From DASQYE01 sp036389675 (GTDB lineage Bacteria > Acidobacteriota > Blastocatellia > Pyrinomonadales > Pyrinomonadaceae), in assembly GCA_036389675.1 (NCBI GenBank), contig DASVWI010000021.1, positions 124,001 through 188,000 on the forward strand: 64,000 nt of DNA. Direction: 5' to 3'. Made by a program: the position numbers and the translations under genes. Under the pieces are notes generated by a model, which was given only the letters and a program-made list of their open reading frames with translations, was not told where the DNA came from and ran no database searches. Of the stretch, positions 7,799 to 16,250 are shown piece after piece. Numbering within the stretch: position 1 is the stretch's first letter; each line of letters opens with the position of its first letter.

Positions 7799-9742
7799 AT
7801 GATAAAGAATAGAATCGCAGCTCTCCTGATAGGGCTCGGCATCGCTCTTGTGGCCGCACCCATCGCGGCCAGGGCTCAGGACGCGCCCGCGCAGACGGCT
7901 TTGAGCGAGCAGGAACAGGCCGAGGAGCAGGCGCGAAAAGATAAGGCCATCGCTTTGCTCGAACAGGTCATCTCGGAATCGCAGGCGCTGAAGCTTCCCG
8001 AAAATCGCACGCGCATCCAGATCTACTCCGCAGACCTGCTCTGGGAGCGCAACGAGGCGCGCGCGCGCACGCTCTTTGCCAATGCGGCTGCCGGCATCTC
8101 AGACATGATGCGCGTGACATCCACGGAAGACCGCCAGTATTACGAGCAGATGCAAGCTCCGTTACAACTGCGCCGGGAGCTTCTCTTGAGAGTCGCGCGG
8201 CACGACGCGGCGCTCGCCTTTCAATTACTGCAAGCGACGCGACCGCCCTCGGCGTCCGCGCCCAATGATGCGCGCTCGGGCAGACGACTCAGCACCGAAG
8301 AGGGTCTGGAACAGATGCTGCTCATGCAGATCGCCGCGTCCGACCCCAAAGCGGCCTTGAAGTATGCCGACGAGATGCTGGATAAGGGGCAGTATCCGAT
8401 GAACCTCGCCACCATCCTCGCGCGGCTACAACGTCAGGATAAGGAAGCGGCGGCGAAGTTCTCCGACAAGCTCGTCGGGCGATTGCAGACGGAGAATTTC
8501 GTCGCCAGTCGTGACGCCATCACGATGGCTTTCATTCTCCTGCAAGCCGGCCCACGCCCGAGCGCAGCGCCCGCCACAGCCGATGGCGCGAAATCAATTA
8601 CTCAGAGAAGCTATCAGGTGTTGAGCGAGTCGGCTTACCGCGACCTGCTGGAAGCCGTTATCGCGTCGGCCCTCAAAGCCACGCCGTCCACCGCGGCAGC
8701 CGCGCGCGGCCAGCGCGGCGGACGACAGCAGCAGCAGCTGGCGCAAACCGCAACGGGCTCGGCGCAGAACGAACAGGTCAACGCGCGCATGCTGCTGGTC
8801 AGGCTACAGGTGCTGCTGCCGCAGATTGACCAGTACCTGCCCGCGCGCTCGCAGGCTTTGCGCCAGAAGCTCGCTGAAGTCGGCATGAGCAGTAACGGTA
8901 ATCAGCGCGCCACGGACATGAGCCAGATGGGAAGCCTCGTGCAGCAGAACACTTCGGAGAGCCTGACGGCGGCGGCTGCTACGGCTCCGCCCGGCATGCA
9001 ATCGAGGCTCTACCAGCAGGCGGCCCTTCGGGCGGTTGATGAAGGCAATCCTGAGCGGGCGCTCGAAATCGCCAACGAGCATCTGGACGCGGGGACGCGC
9101 AATGCAGTGCTGCAAAGCGTGAGCTTCAAGCAACTGGCAGCTAAGGCGCAGGCCGGGAAGGTGGAGGAGGTCAGGCAAGCGCTCCTCGGCCTGCCTTCGG
9201 AGCAGGATCGCCTGACGCTCCTGCTCCAACTGGCGACGGCCACACAGAAGGAGAATCCAAAACAGGCCGTGCAGTTTCTCAACGAGGCGCGCAACATGGT
9301 GTCGCGGCGTGCGACCAACTATCAACAGCTCGATGACCAGCTACGGGTGGCTCACAGCTATGCGGCACTTGAACCGGCCCGCAGCTTCGAGATACTCGAA
9401 CCCGGCATCAACCAGCTCAACGAGCTTCTCCCGGCAGCCGCCATGCTGAGCGGCTTCGACGTGAATATCTTCAAAGACGGCGAGCTGCCGATGCAGGGCG
9501 GCGGCAGCATGCTCGCCAACATGATCGCACGCTACGGGCAGGAATTATCTTTTCTGGCTAAGAGCGACTTCGAGCGCTCGGTGCTGACAGCCGACAAGTT
9601 CCAACTCCCGGAATCGCGCATCCTCGCGCGGCTCTCCATAGTACAGGGCGTGCTCGGCTCTCCGGCCATTCAAACCTTCGAGAACAACTACGGAGGCAGG
9701 GGCTTCGGTCAGGGCGGCCCGTTCATACGCCTGTCACAGTAA
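7799..9742 (+). CDS. Secreted helical-repeat protein of unknown function
   Basis: A 647-residue protein with a signal peptide (MIKNRIAALLIGLGIALVAA, cleavage near ARA-Q). I prefer ATG 7799 over the in-frame GTG 7784 because the GAGG of that GTG segment then serves as ribosome binding site. The mature part is almost all alpha-helical and rich in Ala, Gln, Leu and Glu, with recurring stretches such as AALRAVDEGNPERALEIANEH and LLQLATATQKENPKQAVQFL that resemble TPR/HAT-type helical pairs, though no exact repeat unit could be fixed. Gln-rich and glycine-rich patches occur around residues 300-320 and at the C-terminus. I do not recognise the family. It follows the symporter by 173 bp and ends at a very strong hairpin. 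Confidence 0.7.
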   Translation: MIKNRIAALLIGLGIALVAAPIAARAQDAPAQTALSEQEQAEEQARKDKAIALLEQVISESQALKLPENRTRIQIYSADLLWERNEARARTLFANAAAGISDMMRVTSTEDRQYYEQMQAPLQLRRELLLRVARHDAALAFQLLQATRPPSASAPNDARSGRRLSTEEGLEQMLLMQIAASDPKAALKYADEMLDKGQYPMNLATILARLQRQDKEAAAKFSDKLVGRLQTENFVASRDAITMAFILLQAGPRPSAAPATADGAKSITQRSYQVLSESAYRDLLEAVIASALKATPSTAAAARGQRGGRQQQQLAQTATGSAQNEQVNARMLLVRLQVLLPQIDQYLPARSQALRQKLAEVGMSSNGNQRATDMSQMGSLVQQNTSESLTAAAATAPPGMQSRLYQQAALRAVDEGNPERALEIANEHLDAGTRNAVLQSVSFKQLAAKAQAGKVEEVRQALLGLPSEQDRLTLLLQLATATQKENPKQAVQFLNEARNMVSRRATNYQQLDDQLRVAHSYAALEPARSFEILEPGINQLNELLPAAAMLSGFDVNIFKDGELPMQGGGSMLANMIARYGQELSFLAKSDFERSVLTADKFQLPESRILARLSIVQGVLGSPAIQTFENNYGGRGFGQGGPFIRLSQ

Positions 9743-9764
9743 GCCCAACTTACGTGAGCGCAAA

Positions 9765-9811
9765 GCAAAGGCTCGTGGAAGATTTCACTGAAATCTTCCA
9801 CGAGCCTTTGC
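9765..9811. terminator. Bidirectional hairpin terminator, perfect 22-bp stem
   Basis: The arms 9765-9786 and 9790-9811 are perfect inverted repeats (GCAAAGGCTCGTGG... against ...CCACGAGCCTTTGC) around a 3-base loop. They lie between two convergent genes ending at 9742 and 9845. There is no long T run, but the stem is stable enough to stop transcription from both sides. Confidence 0.75.
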
Positions 9812-9844
9812 ATCTCGCTTAGCAGTTTCCCCAGTGAAAGCCCA

Positions 9845-11164
9845 TCACTGACCCTGCCGGGCGGCGTTCGCGGATTTCTCTATCTCGACGGCGAAGACGT
9901 GAGTTGGCCCGAGCATGTTCGAGCGGAAGACCAGCCACTTCATGTCCGGCGTAAAAGTCACGTTCGGCTCAAGGCTGTAGTCGTGCTTTGACAGGTTGAC
10001 CATCTTCTCCGCTTTGAAGAAGCCGGGCCGGATGAGGTCTTTAGAGTTGGGCAGCTCATTGTTCGTACGATCCGGCACCATTTCGGGGCGGAACAGGTAA
10101 ATCCATTGACCATTTTCGGGAGCGGCGACGCTGTTAGGGCCGCCGCCGTCGCCTGCGAAGAGTCGCCCGTCGGGCGATACGTTGTAATGTACAGACCACT
10201 CGCTGCGTTGCAGGTTGTACCAGATTCTTTTTCCGGTTGCGACTTCATAGCCTGCGACCCAGAAGACCAGACTGCGCGGCGTCTGCAAGTCGTACCAGAT
10301 CATCCCGCCGTCGCCCTGAAAGAACTCGTGTCCTCCAATCTCCATATTGATGGTGCGTTTGTGAATCTGCGTCAGACGGCTTCCGTCGGTGCGAATAGTC
10401 CAGGTGCGGTCTACCTTGTGCCAAGGGCCTTCGTGGCAGAACATCAGAAGGGTCGGGTCGGTGGGAGAAAACTGTAGGTGGTTGAGCCAGTCGGTGCTGC
10501 GGTGTATGGTCTTCACCTCGCCCGTTTTAATGTTCAGGATAAACATCTGCATGGGGATGCGCGCGGCCAGTCGTCGCTCCATCATCTGCCCTTTGCCGGG
10601 ATAGGCGTCGCGGCCCGGCTGTGGTCTCTGCGTCGTGTCCGCAGAGGGCGGCGTGTCGGGGACTTGCGCCGCCTGTGCCTCAGAGCCCGCCGTCTCTATG
10701 CGCTCTGTGATCGTGCCCGCGAGCAGCGTCTCGTCCGCGTTGACGGTGGCGATAGAGGCGCGCGGCGGAACTTTCGCCACCTCTCGGCTCACGTGCGTGT
10801 TGAGGTCGAGCGCGTAAACCGTGCCCGTCTTGACGTAGTAAGCCTGCCCCGTTTTCCTGCCCGTCATAATAAGATTGACCCGCCCCTCTACGACACGCTC
10901 AATGGCGCGCGTCCTGAGATTGACGGTGGAGAGCCCGGTCGGCGTGGTGATGATTAACTTCGTGCCGTCCGCCGTGTAGCCGTTCTGGTGAAAGTATAGA
11001 CTCTGGCTGCCGGCTTCGTCCGACAAGCGTATAACGCGGTGGCCGGTGTCCGGGTCTACCCACTCGCGCGGAAGCTCCCGTCCATTCTGTGCCCGCGTCC
11101 GAAAGGCCGCAGGGGATAAAAAGATCAGCGCCAAAGCGATCAGCGAAACGTATTTGCGTATCAT
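9845..11164 (-). CDS. ogl: Oligogalacturonate lyase, PL22
   Basis: A 439-residue enzyme that cleaves short oligogalacturonates to 5-keto-4-deoxyuronate. The frame is open to 11260, but ATG 11164 begins a signal peptide (MIRKYVSLIALALIFLS, cleavage near TRA-Q) after GGAG. The WD-like beta-propeller of PL22 is seen through HLQFSPTDPTLLMFCHEGPW, DRTWTIRTDGS, GGHEFFQGDG and the late SKHDYSLEPNVTFTPD, which supply the manganese-ligand histidines and catalytic residues of the family. The classic enzyme is cytoplasmic; here the signal peptide points to the periplasm, as in several Acidobacteria and Bacteroidetes homologues. It lies 169 bp after the TonB receptor gene, with a hairpin between them. 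No kduI, kduD or kdgK gene is in the window apart from a KdgF-like cupin at 62877. Confidence 0.85.
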   Translation of the reverse strand: MIRKYVSLIALALIFLSPAAFRTRAQNGRELPREWVDPDTGHRVIRLSDEAGSQSLYFHQNGYTADGTKLIITTPTGLSTVNLRTRAIERVVEGRVNLIMTGRKTGQAYYVKTGTVYALDLNTHVSREVAKVPPRASIATVNADETLLAGTITERIETAGSEAQAAQVPDTPPSADTTQRPQPGRDAYPGKGQMMERRLAARIPMQMFILNIKTGEVKTIHRSTDWLNHLQFSPTDPTLLMFCHEGPWHKVDRTWTIRTDGSRLTQIHKRTINMEIGGHEFFQGDGGMIWYDLQTPRSLVFWVAGYEVATGKRIWYNLQRSEWSVHYNVSPDGRLFAGDGGGPNSVAAPENGQWIYLFRPEMVPDRTNNELPNSKDLIRPGFFKAEKMVNLSKHDYSLEPNVTFTPDMKWLVFRSNMLGPTHVFAVEIEKSANAARQGQ

Positions 11165-11258
11165 CTTGCTACTCCATTGGGGCGGGCCGGTGCTGTTGGC
11201 CCGTAAGGTTTTCGATTGACCGGCTGAATCGCTCTGACAATCACTCCCGTGTAAGAGC

Positions 11259-11296
11259 AAAGAGGGCGGTCGGCTTGCTCTGCCGCCGCCCTCTTT
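11259..11296 (-). terminator. Hairpin terminator after the TonB receptor gene
   Basis: AAAGAGGGCGG (11259-11269) pairs with CCGCCCTCTTT (11286-11296) in an 11-bp stem. On the minus strand it follows the receptor stop codon by about 40 bp and precedes the lyase start by about 95 bp. It may end the receptor transcript or trim it, so the lyase may have its own promoter. Confidence 0.6.
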
Positions 11297-11333
11297 CTCT
11301 AGTGTCGCCAGTGCGAGAATATAGTCTTCCCTC

Positions 11334-14300
11334 TTAGAAGAATATCCTTATTCCGAACTGTATGTAACGAGGATTCCCCAGCTCCCTGAGCGTGCCGAAC
11401 TGATCGGCTGCCGTGAAGAACTGCTGGCGCAGGCGGTAAAGCTTGAGCCCCTGCACGGTCGTGATGTCGAACGACTCTGGGATTCTGGTGGCGAACCCTT
11501 CCGGCACTGGCACGCTGAAGAAGTTCAGGGGCAGCGCGCCGGTCGGCAGGCGATTATTGATGATCAGATTATTCACCTGATCGAGCGTCGCCGTGCGACC
11601 GGGATTGGCCGCCAGCCAGTTATTCAACTCCGTCTGCGTGAGCAAAGACTCGCTCGGTAGATTCGTAAAGCCGACCGAGTTGAGGCGGAAGTTGGGATGA
11701 TTGAAGGCGTTGATCAGGTCAACCCTGAAGTTGATGCGACGCTTCCCTTCGTTGCTCTTCCACGGGAAGGGGAAATCCTTCTGGAACGACACGTCGAAGT
11801 AGCGCTGCATTGGCCCACGGACATCGAGCGTGCGCGGGGCGTTGCCAAGCTCACCTTTGGGCGGGCGCATGAAAGCCGCCGGGTTGATGTAGGGCTCGCA
11901 CTGAATGCCTACGGGGCAATTGCGCGTCCACAAGGGATTGAGCAGCGGCACGCCTTCCACCAGATTGGGACGGACGGTGCGATTATTACCGCCGAGCCTG
12001 TTCGTATCTATGAGCAGAGGCAGCAGCGGCGTGCCACCTTGCAGACGGAACAGCCCGGACATCGTCCAGCCGCCGATCACGGCGTTGAGCACGCCCGGCA
12101 TGTCTTTAAGGTAGGTACGCTTGCGACCGAACGGAAAATCGTAGATGAAGGTCGAGCTGAAATTGTGCTTGATGTCGTAGGTCGAGATGGCGCGGTCAAT
12201 ACTGCGCGGCGCGCCGTAGCTGACCTGCCCCTGCGTGCTGGTGGTCGTCAGCACCCTCGTATCTGGGCTGGCGTCCGAGGCGTCGTCAATGGACTTGGCG
12301 AAAGTATAGTTCGCCGTGAAAGTCAGCCCTCCGCGAACGCGGCGGCGCACGTCTATGTATCCGGCGTGGCGTATGCTGTTGGCCGAAGGATCAAAGTAGC
12401 GATTCAGAGTGTTGAAGCCGAAGAACGGGCTCCCCACACTGCCGCGCGGGACAGCGATGATCGCGCCGAGCAGATTCCTGCGCCCCAGCGGATCGTTGAA
12501 GGTCGTGTCGGCGCTCAGATTCTGTCCTTCCAGAAATTCAACCACGTCCTGATCGCGCGGGTTGATGTTGACGAGCGGCATGTAGAGGTGCGTGCCCCTA
12601 TTGCCGGTGTAAGAGATTTCAATGGAGGTTCCCTTGAACGCCTCGAACTGCAAAGTCAGGTTCCAGTTCTGCGTGTACGGTACTTTCCCGCTTCCACCGT
12701 TAAAGCCCGTGTCGGCGAAGGCCGGGATGGCGATGCTGTTCGTCGTGACCAGCCCGTCCTGAGTCACGCCGAGCGACTGAAAGAGCGGAGTGCCGGATAA
12801 TGTCGGAACGTTGCTTGACAACCTCACGGGCGCAGCCGTGTTGGCCGTGCCGGACGAGCCGTTCACCAAGGTGCTGACTTGGGTGAAAGCGCCGAAGTCA
12901 GGGTTGGGCGTGCGGTTGTTGCCGGTGATCGGCGCGTGCGAGATGCCGTAGCCGCCGCGAATGACGACCCCGTTTTTTTCCAGATCAATCCCGAAGATTT
13001 TCATCTTCGGACTCCAGGCGAAGCCGAAGCGCGGCTCCCAGCCTGAGTAATCGACCGGAACAATGTACTTCGAGCGACCGCCCATACCGGCGAAGGCGAA
13101 CACAGGATTGACCGCCGTCGTCGGCACGAAGCTCGGGATCGGAGCGGTCGCAGCAAGGCCGAGGCCCGTCGCGATGGCGCGGCGCTGCGCGTCCGTAAGC
13201 GTCGTGGTCGTCGCCATGTCTGGCCGGAAGACGCCCTGTAGATTGTTCTTCTCCGTGCGCGGATACTGTAGCGAATAGCGCATCCCCAGATTCAGGGTCA
13301 GGTTCGGCTTGATCTTCCAATCGTTCTGCACAAACGCCGCTCCGCTGTCCCAGCGATAGTCGTAGTTGAGCAGCAGCGGGCGAACGTCCACCACGTTGGG
13401 CACGCCGATGAGGAGGCTGGCGAAGGGGTTCCCGCCATTTGCCAAGGTCGTCGAGCGATTGCTGCTCGTGTTCAGCGAACGGAACTGCCATCTTCCACCG
13501 GAGGCCGCGAAGAAAGGAATGACGTTGAGCCGCGCGTGGCTGAGATCAACGCCCGTCTTCCAGGTCATGTTGCCGCGATTCATGTAGAGGATGTCGCTGA
13601 TGTTGAAACGCTCCTCGACGTTGAAGTTGTTGGTCGAGCCTGAAGAGCCTATGTCGGAGAATGCGTTGCCGCCATTGTCGGAGCTGAACTGGAAGAGCGG
13701 GATACCGCCTGCGGTCAGGGAAGGAAGCCCCAGCTCGTTCGCAAGGTTGCGCCCGCCGTTGATCGAGAACTCCGGCGAGAAGTCCTCGCTGAAGACCCCG
13801 CGCGTGTAGTTCAGGCGCAGGTCGTTGACGGTGGTCGGCGTGATGATGTTGTTGAAGGCCAGCAGCATCTGCTTGGCGTCGCTGTAGACGCCAGTGTTGC
13901 CGTTCACGTCGCTGCCGAAGCCGCGAATGCCGATGGCGGGCGTGAGCGTGTAACGGAAGTTGGCGTTGAAGTTGTCGGTGAAGCGGTGGTCGAGGCGCAG
14001 CGTGTAGCGCGTCTCATCCTGCGTCACGGAGCGATTTATCACGAGATTCCTGACAATGCCCGTCTCGTCCAGGAAATAGCTTCCGGGGTCGGGCAAAAAC
14101 TGAAGCGTCTGCTGAGCGACCGGATCGAGAAACGCCTGCGGAATGACATTCAGCGCCGGATTCGGAGCGGCATTCACGGCAGGCGTACATTGCGGCTGTC
14201 CCTGCGCGTTCAGAGTCGCCCTCGGGTCGCCGAACTGGCAATACTGAAAACCTGTTCCCAACACTATCGGAACCAACTGGCCGTTCGCGCCGATGGTGAA

Positions 14301-15422
14301 CTGCTGATAGATGTTCGAGGGGCCGATGGAGGTCAGGTTAAACTGCGTGGCGACGGCCTGCGGCACGAACCCGCTGTTCGTCCGCACGAGCCCACGGAAG
14401 TCGCCCGCACGCTGGGCGGCGGTGGGCACAAGCGTGGTCGCCGTCACAAAGTCGCGCCGCCAGCGCGGCTCGTAAGCGAAGAAGAAGAAGGTGCGGTCGT
14501 GCCCGTCGTAGAGGGCCTTGCCGCCTTCGCCGAAACGCGGCAGGTAGACAGGGCCGCCAGCCGAGATCGAAACCTGATTGTAGCGAAGATTATTCGGCGA
14601 GCGCAGGTTGCCGACAGTCCACTTCTGGGCGTTGGTCGCGGGGTTGCGCGTGTACCAGAGAGCGACGCCGTTGAAGTCGTTGGTTCCCGCCTTGGTGGTG
14701 ACGTTGATGACGCCGCCGCCCGTGTTGCCGTACTCGGCGGAATAGGCCGATGTCTGGACGCTGAACTCCTGCACGGTCTCCGGCGTGAAGCTCACGACCG
14801 CGCGCGCGAGGCCGACGCCCGTGTTGTTGACGCCGTCCGCCAGAATGGCCGTGCTGCCGGGGCGACCGCCGCCCACGCTCAGGTTGAACCCCGGCACGGG
14901 CTGCCCCGAAGTCACATCCGGGTCTTCGCTGCCCGCATCGCCCGACACGTTGGGGGCTGTCACAGCCAGGTCCAGCACGCTGCGGTTAGCCAGCGGGACT
15001 TCCTGAATCTGCCGCTCCGAGATTGTCGAAGAGGCAGTGCCCGATTCCGTATTGATCAGGGAGGCTTCAGCCGAAACCGAGACCTCTTCGTTGATCGCTC
15101 CGGCTTCGAGCTGAACGTTGACGGCAGCGATGCTGGCAGTGTCCACCTTGACGCTCGCCAGCACTGCCTTCTTGAAACCGGCGGACTCCACCGTCACGCT
15201 GTAACTTACAGGTTCGAGCGAGCTGACGGAGAAAGCGCCGTCCTCCGAAGTCGTGACCGTTGTCGACTGGTTTGTGCCGAGATTTGTGACAGTCACAGTT
15301 GCCCCGGGCACGGCTGCGCCGTTAGGGTCAATAACTGTTCCACTGATGCCGCCTTTGTTCGTCTGCCCTAAGGCGAGGACGGCACAGATGAAAACCAACG
15401 CTAAGATTTGTATTGGCCGCAT
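11334..15422 (-). CDS. Oar-like TonB-dependent outer-membrane receptor
   Basis: A 1362-residue outer-membrane protein. A signal peptide (MRPIQILALVFICAVLALGQ) is followed by a carboxypeptidase-regulatory beta-sandwich at about 25-105 (GGISGTVIDPNGAAVPGATV ... GAFSVSSLEP), a TonB plug at about 120-240 (VQEFSVQTSAYSAEYGNTGG) and a very large barrel ending in YIQFGIRIFF, whose terminal aromatic residue fits outer-membrane insertion. This architecture is characteristic of Acidobacteria, where dozens of such receptors occur per genome; there is no SusD-like lipoprotein beside it. Two LacI-type operators and two other palindromes stand in the 828 bp upstream, so it is likely induced with the rhamnose operon and probably imports rhamnogalacturonan or galacturonan oligomers. 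The substrate is inference. Confidence 0.88.
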   Translation of the reverse strand: MRPIQILALVFICAVLALGQTNKGGISGTVIDPNGAAVPGATVTVTNLGTNQSTTVTTSEDGAFSVSSLEPVSYSVTVESAGFKKAVLASVKVDTASIAAVNVQLEAGAINEEVSVSAEASLINTESGTASSTISERQIQEVPLANRSVLDLAVTAPNVSGDAGSEDPDVTSGQPVPGFNLSVGGGRPGSTAILADGVNNTGVGLARAVVSFTPETVQEFSVQTSAYSAEYGNTGGGVINVTTKAGTNDFNGVALWYTRNPATNAQKWTVGNLRSPNNLRYNQVSISAGGPVYLPRFGEGGKALYDGHDRTFFFFAYEPRWRRDFVTATTLVPTAAQRAGDFRGLVRTNSGFVPQAVATQFNLTSIGPSNIYQQFTIGANGQLVPIVLGTGFQYCQFGDPRATLNAQGQPQCTPAVNAAPNPALNVIPQAFLDPVAQQTLQFLPDPGSYFLDETGIVRNLVINRSVTQDETRYTLRLDHRFTDNFNANFRYTLTPAIGIRGFGSDVNGNTGVYSDAKQMLLAFNNIITPTTVNDLRLNYTRGVFSEDFSPEFSINGGRNLANELGLPSLTAGGIPLFQFSSDNGGNAFSDIGSSGSTNNFNVEERFNISDILYMNRGNMTWKTGVDLSHARLNVIPFFAASGGRWQFRSLNTSSNRSTTLANGGNPFASLLIGVPNVVDVRPLLLNYDYRWDSGAAFVQNDWKIKPNLTLNLGMRYSLQYPRTEKNNLQGVFRPDMATTTTLTDAQRRAIATGLGLAATAPIPSFVPTTAVNPVFAFAGMGGRSKYIVPVDYSGWEPRFGFAWSPKMKIFGIDLEKNGVVIRGGYGISHAPITGNNRTPNPDFGAFTQVSTLVNGSSGTANTAAPVRLSSNVPTLSGTPLFQSLGVTQDGLVTTNSIAIPAFADTGFNGGSGKVPYTQNWNLTLQFEAFKGTSIEISYTGNRGTHLYMPLVNINPRDQDVVEFLEGQNLSADTTFNDPLGRRNLLGAIIAVPRGSVGSPFFGFNTLNRYFDPSANSIRHAGYIDVRRRVRGGLTFTANYTFAKSIDDASDASPDTRVLTTTSTQGQVSYGAPRSIDRAISTYDIKHNFSSTFIYDFPFGRKRTYLKDMPGVLNAVIGGWTMSGLFRLQGGTPLLPLLIDTNRLGGNNRTVRPNLVEGVPLLNPLWTRNCPVGIQCEPYINPAAFMRPPKGELGNAPRTLDVRGPMQRYFDVSFQKDFPFPWKSNEGKRRINFRVDLINAFNHPNFRLNSVGFTNLPSESLLTQTELNNWLAANPGRTATLDQVNNLIINNRLPTGALPLNFFSVPVPEGFATRIPESFDITTVQGLKLYRLRQQFFTAADQFGTLRELGNPRYIQFGIRIFF

Positions 15423-15488
15423 ATATCTTCTCTCTTATTCAATAAGGTAAGGACGTGAAGCCTTATCTTTAACCTGTTGGGATACTGG

Positions 15489-15502
15489 TCTGAATTTTCA
15501 GA
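15489..15502. promoter_or_regulatory. Palindrome upstream of the TonB receptor gene
   Basis: TCTGAATTTTCAGA is an inverted repeat of 6 bp arms around TT, extended by GG/CT flanks, 67-80 bp upstream of the receptor ATG. Its position suits an operator near the promoter. The binding protein is unknown. Confidence 0.4.
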
Positions 15503-15550
15503 CTAGCACGACGACAATCTGCTTGACTCCGCTAAAGAGCAGCCGCCACA

Positions 15551-15572
15551 GGTGTAGATCGCGATCTACACC
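15551..15572. promoter_or_regulatory. Perfect 22-bp palindrome upstream of the TonB receptor gene
   Basis: The 22 bases at 15551-15572 are a perfect palindrome with centre GTAGATCGCGATCTAC, 129-150 bp upstream of the receptor start. It differs from the LacI-type sites, so a second dimeric regulator may act here. Confidence 0.5.
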
Positions 15573-15692
15573 ACCTGCTCGTTCCTGACATCGATTGGCG
15601 ACTTGTGTCGCGCACTATGATGTTGGCTTACGGAACAAGGGTCTGGAGTGACCCGTGCAGACATCAACTACAGTAGAACCAGCGCTGTTGGA

Positions 15693-15730
15693 TAAGCGGT
15701 TAACTTCAGACGCGATTAAAGCGGTTAACT
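15693..15730. promoter_or_regulatory. Tandem LacI-family operators (sites 2 and 3)
   Basis: AAGCGGTTAACT is repeated at 15694-15705 and 15719-15730, 25 bp apart (about 2.4 helical turns). The first gives TAAGCGGTTA (15693-15702), a perfect TAANCGNTTA; the second gives AAAGCGGTTA (15718-15727), one mismatch. A partial third copy (CAGTTAAG) follows at about 15738. They lie about 270-310 bp upstream of the TonB receptor ATG. Confidence 0.6.
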
Positions 15731-16021
15731 CGCAATCAGTTAAGGGCTATTGTCAGCCGTCAGTCAATCCTTACAGCATCACCTACACTCTGGATGCATT
15801 GAACTAACCGACATTCAATACGATTTATTTTTCGCCGGGGTTGATGGGGGAATCGAAACGCTAGGTGACGGCAAAATAACATCCTTTCCCGGATTTGTCT
15901 ACCTAATACCGTCAGCGGCGAATCTTCAACAACTACCTCTCCGGCCCGCTTGTTTGCAGGCACAACAAATTCTCTGCCATTGAAAATCCGTAAGGGAGCG
16001 AGAGCCATTTTCAGCGTAAGT

Positions 16022-16042
16022 CTTATACCGTGTACGGATAAG
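16022..16042. repeat. Imperfect inverted repeat
   Basis: CTTATACCGT and ACGGATAAG pair over 9 bp with one bulged A and a 2-base loop. Too short-looped for a normal RNA hairpin, it may be another protein-binding site. Low confidence. Confidence 0.25.
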
Positions 16043-16250
16043 CATACAACCTCTGTAATTCATTAGAGTGCTCACTTGCCCGCTTTGCCTAGCGGCAGAC
16101 TTTATCCTAAAAAATAATCGTCCATCAAAAAAATCAATATGGAGAAGGATGTCTCAGTCGAAGCGCCTGAGCCGGCCTCTTCACTGAAGAGAGCTGCTGA
16201 GGGGGTCAAACGCTTGAGTCAGATCGCTAAGGCTTTAGCCACGCACGCCT

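Larger units (their letters stand above)
15423..16250. other. Gene-free regulatory region of 828 bp
   Basis: No convincing gene was found between the GH106 stop and the TonB receptor start. Two open frames of about 80 codons overlap on opposite strands (15750-15983 and 15760-16008) but have no ribosome binding site, recognisable motif or usual composition. The region is poorer in GC than its neighbours and holds two palindromes, the tandem LacI-type operators and an imperfect inverted repeat listed separately. It probably contains the receptor promoter and the GH106 operon end. Confidence 0.6.

Noticed and set aside
13986..15371. 461-codon open frame opposite the TonB receptor
   Set aside because: Same reasons: low-complexity Arg/His/Val composition, no ribosome binding site and no motif, while the minus strand encodes a full receptor.
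15750..16008. Overlapping ORFs of about 80 codons on both strands in the gap upstream of the TonB receptor
   Set aside because: No ribosome binding site, no recognisable domain, and the region holds regulatory palindromes instead.
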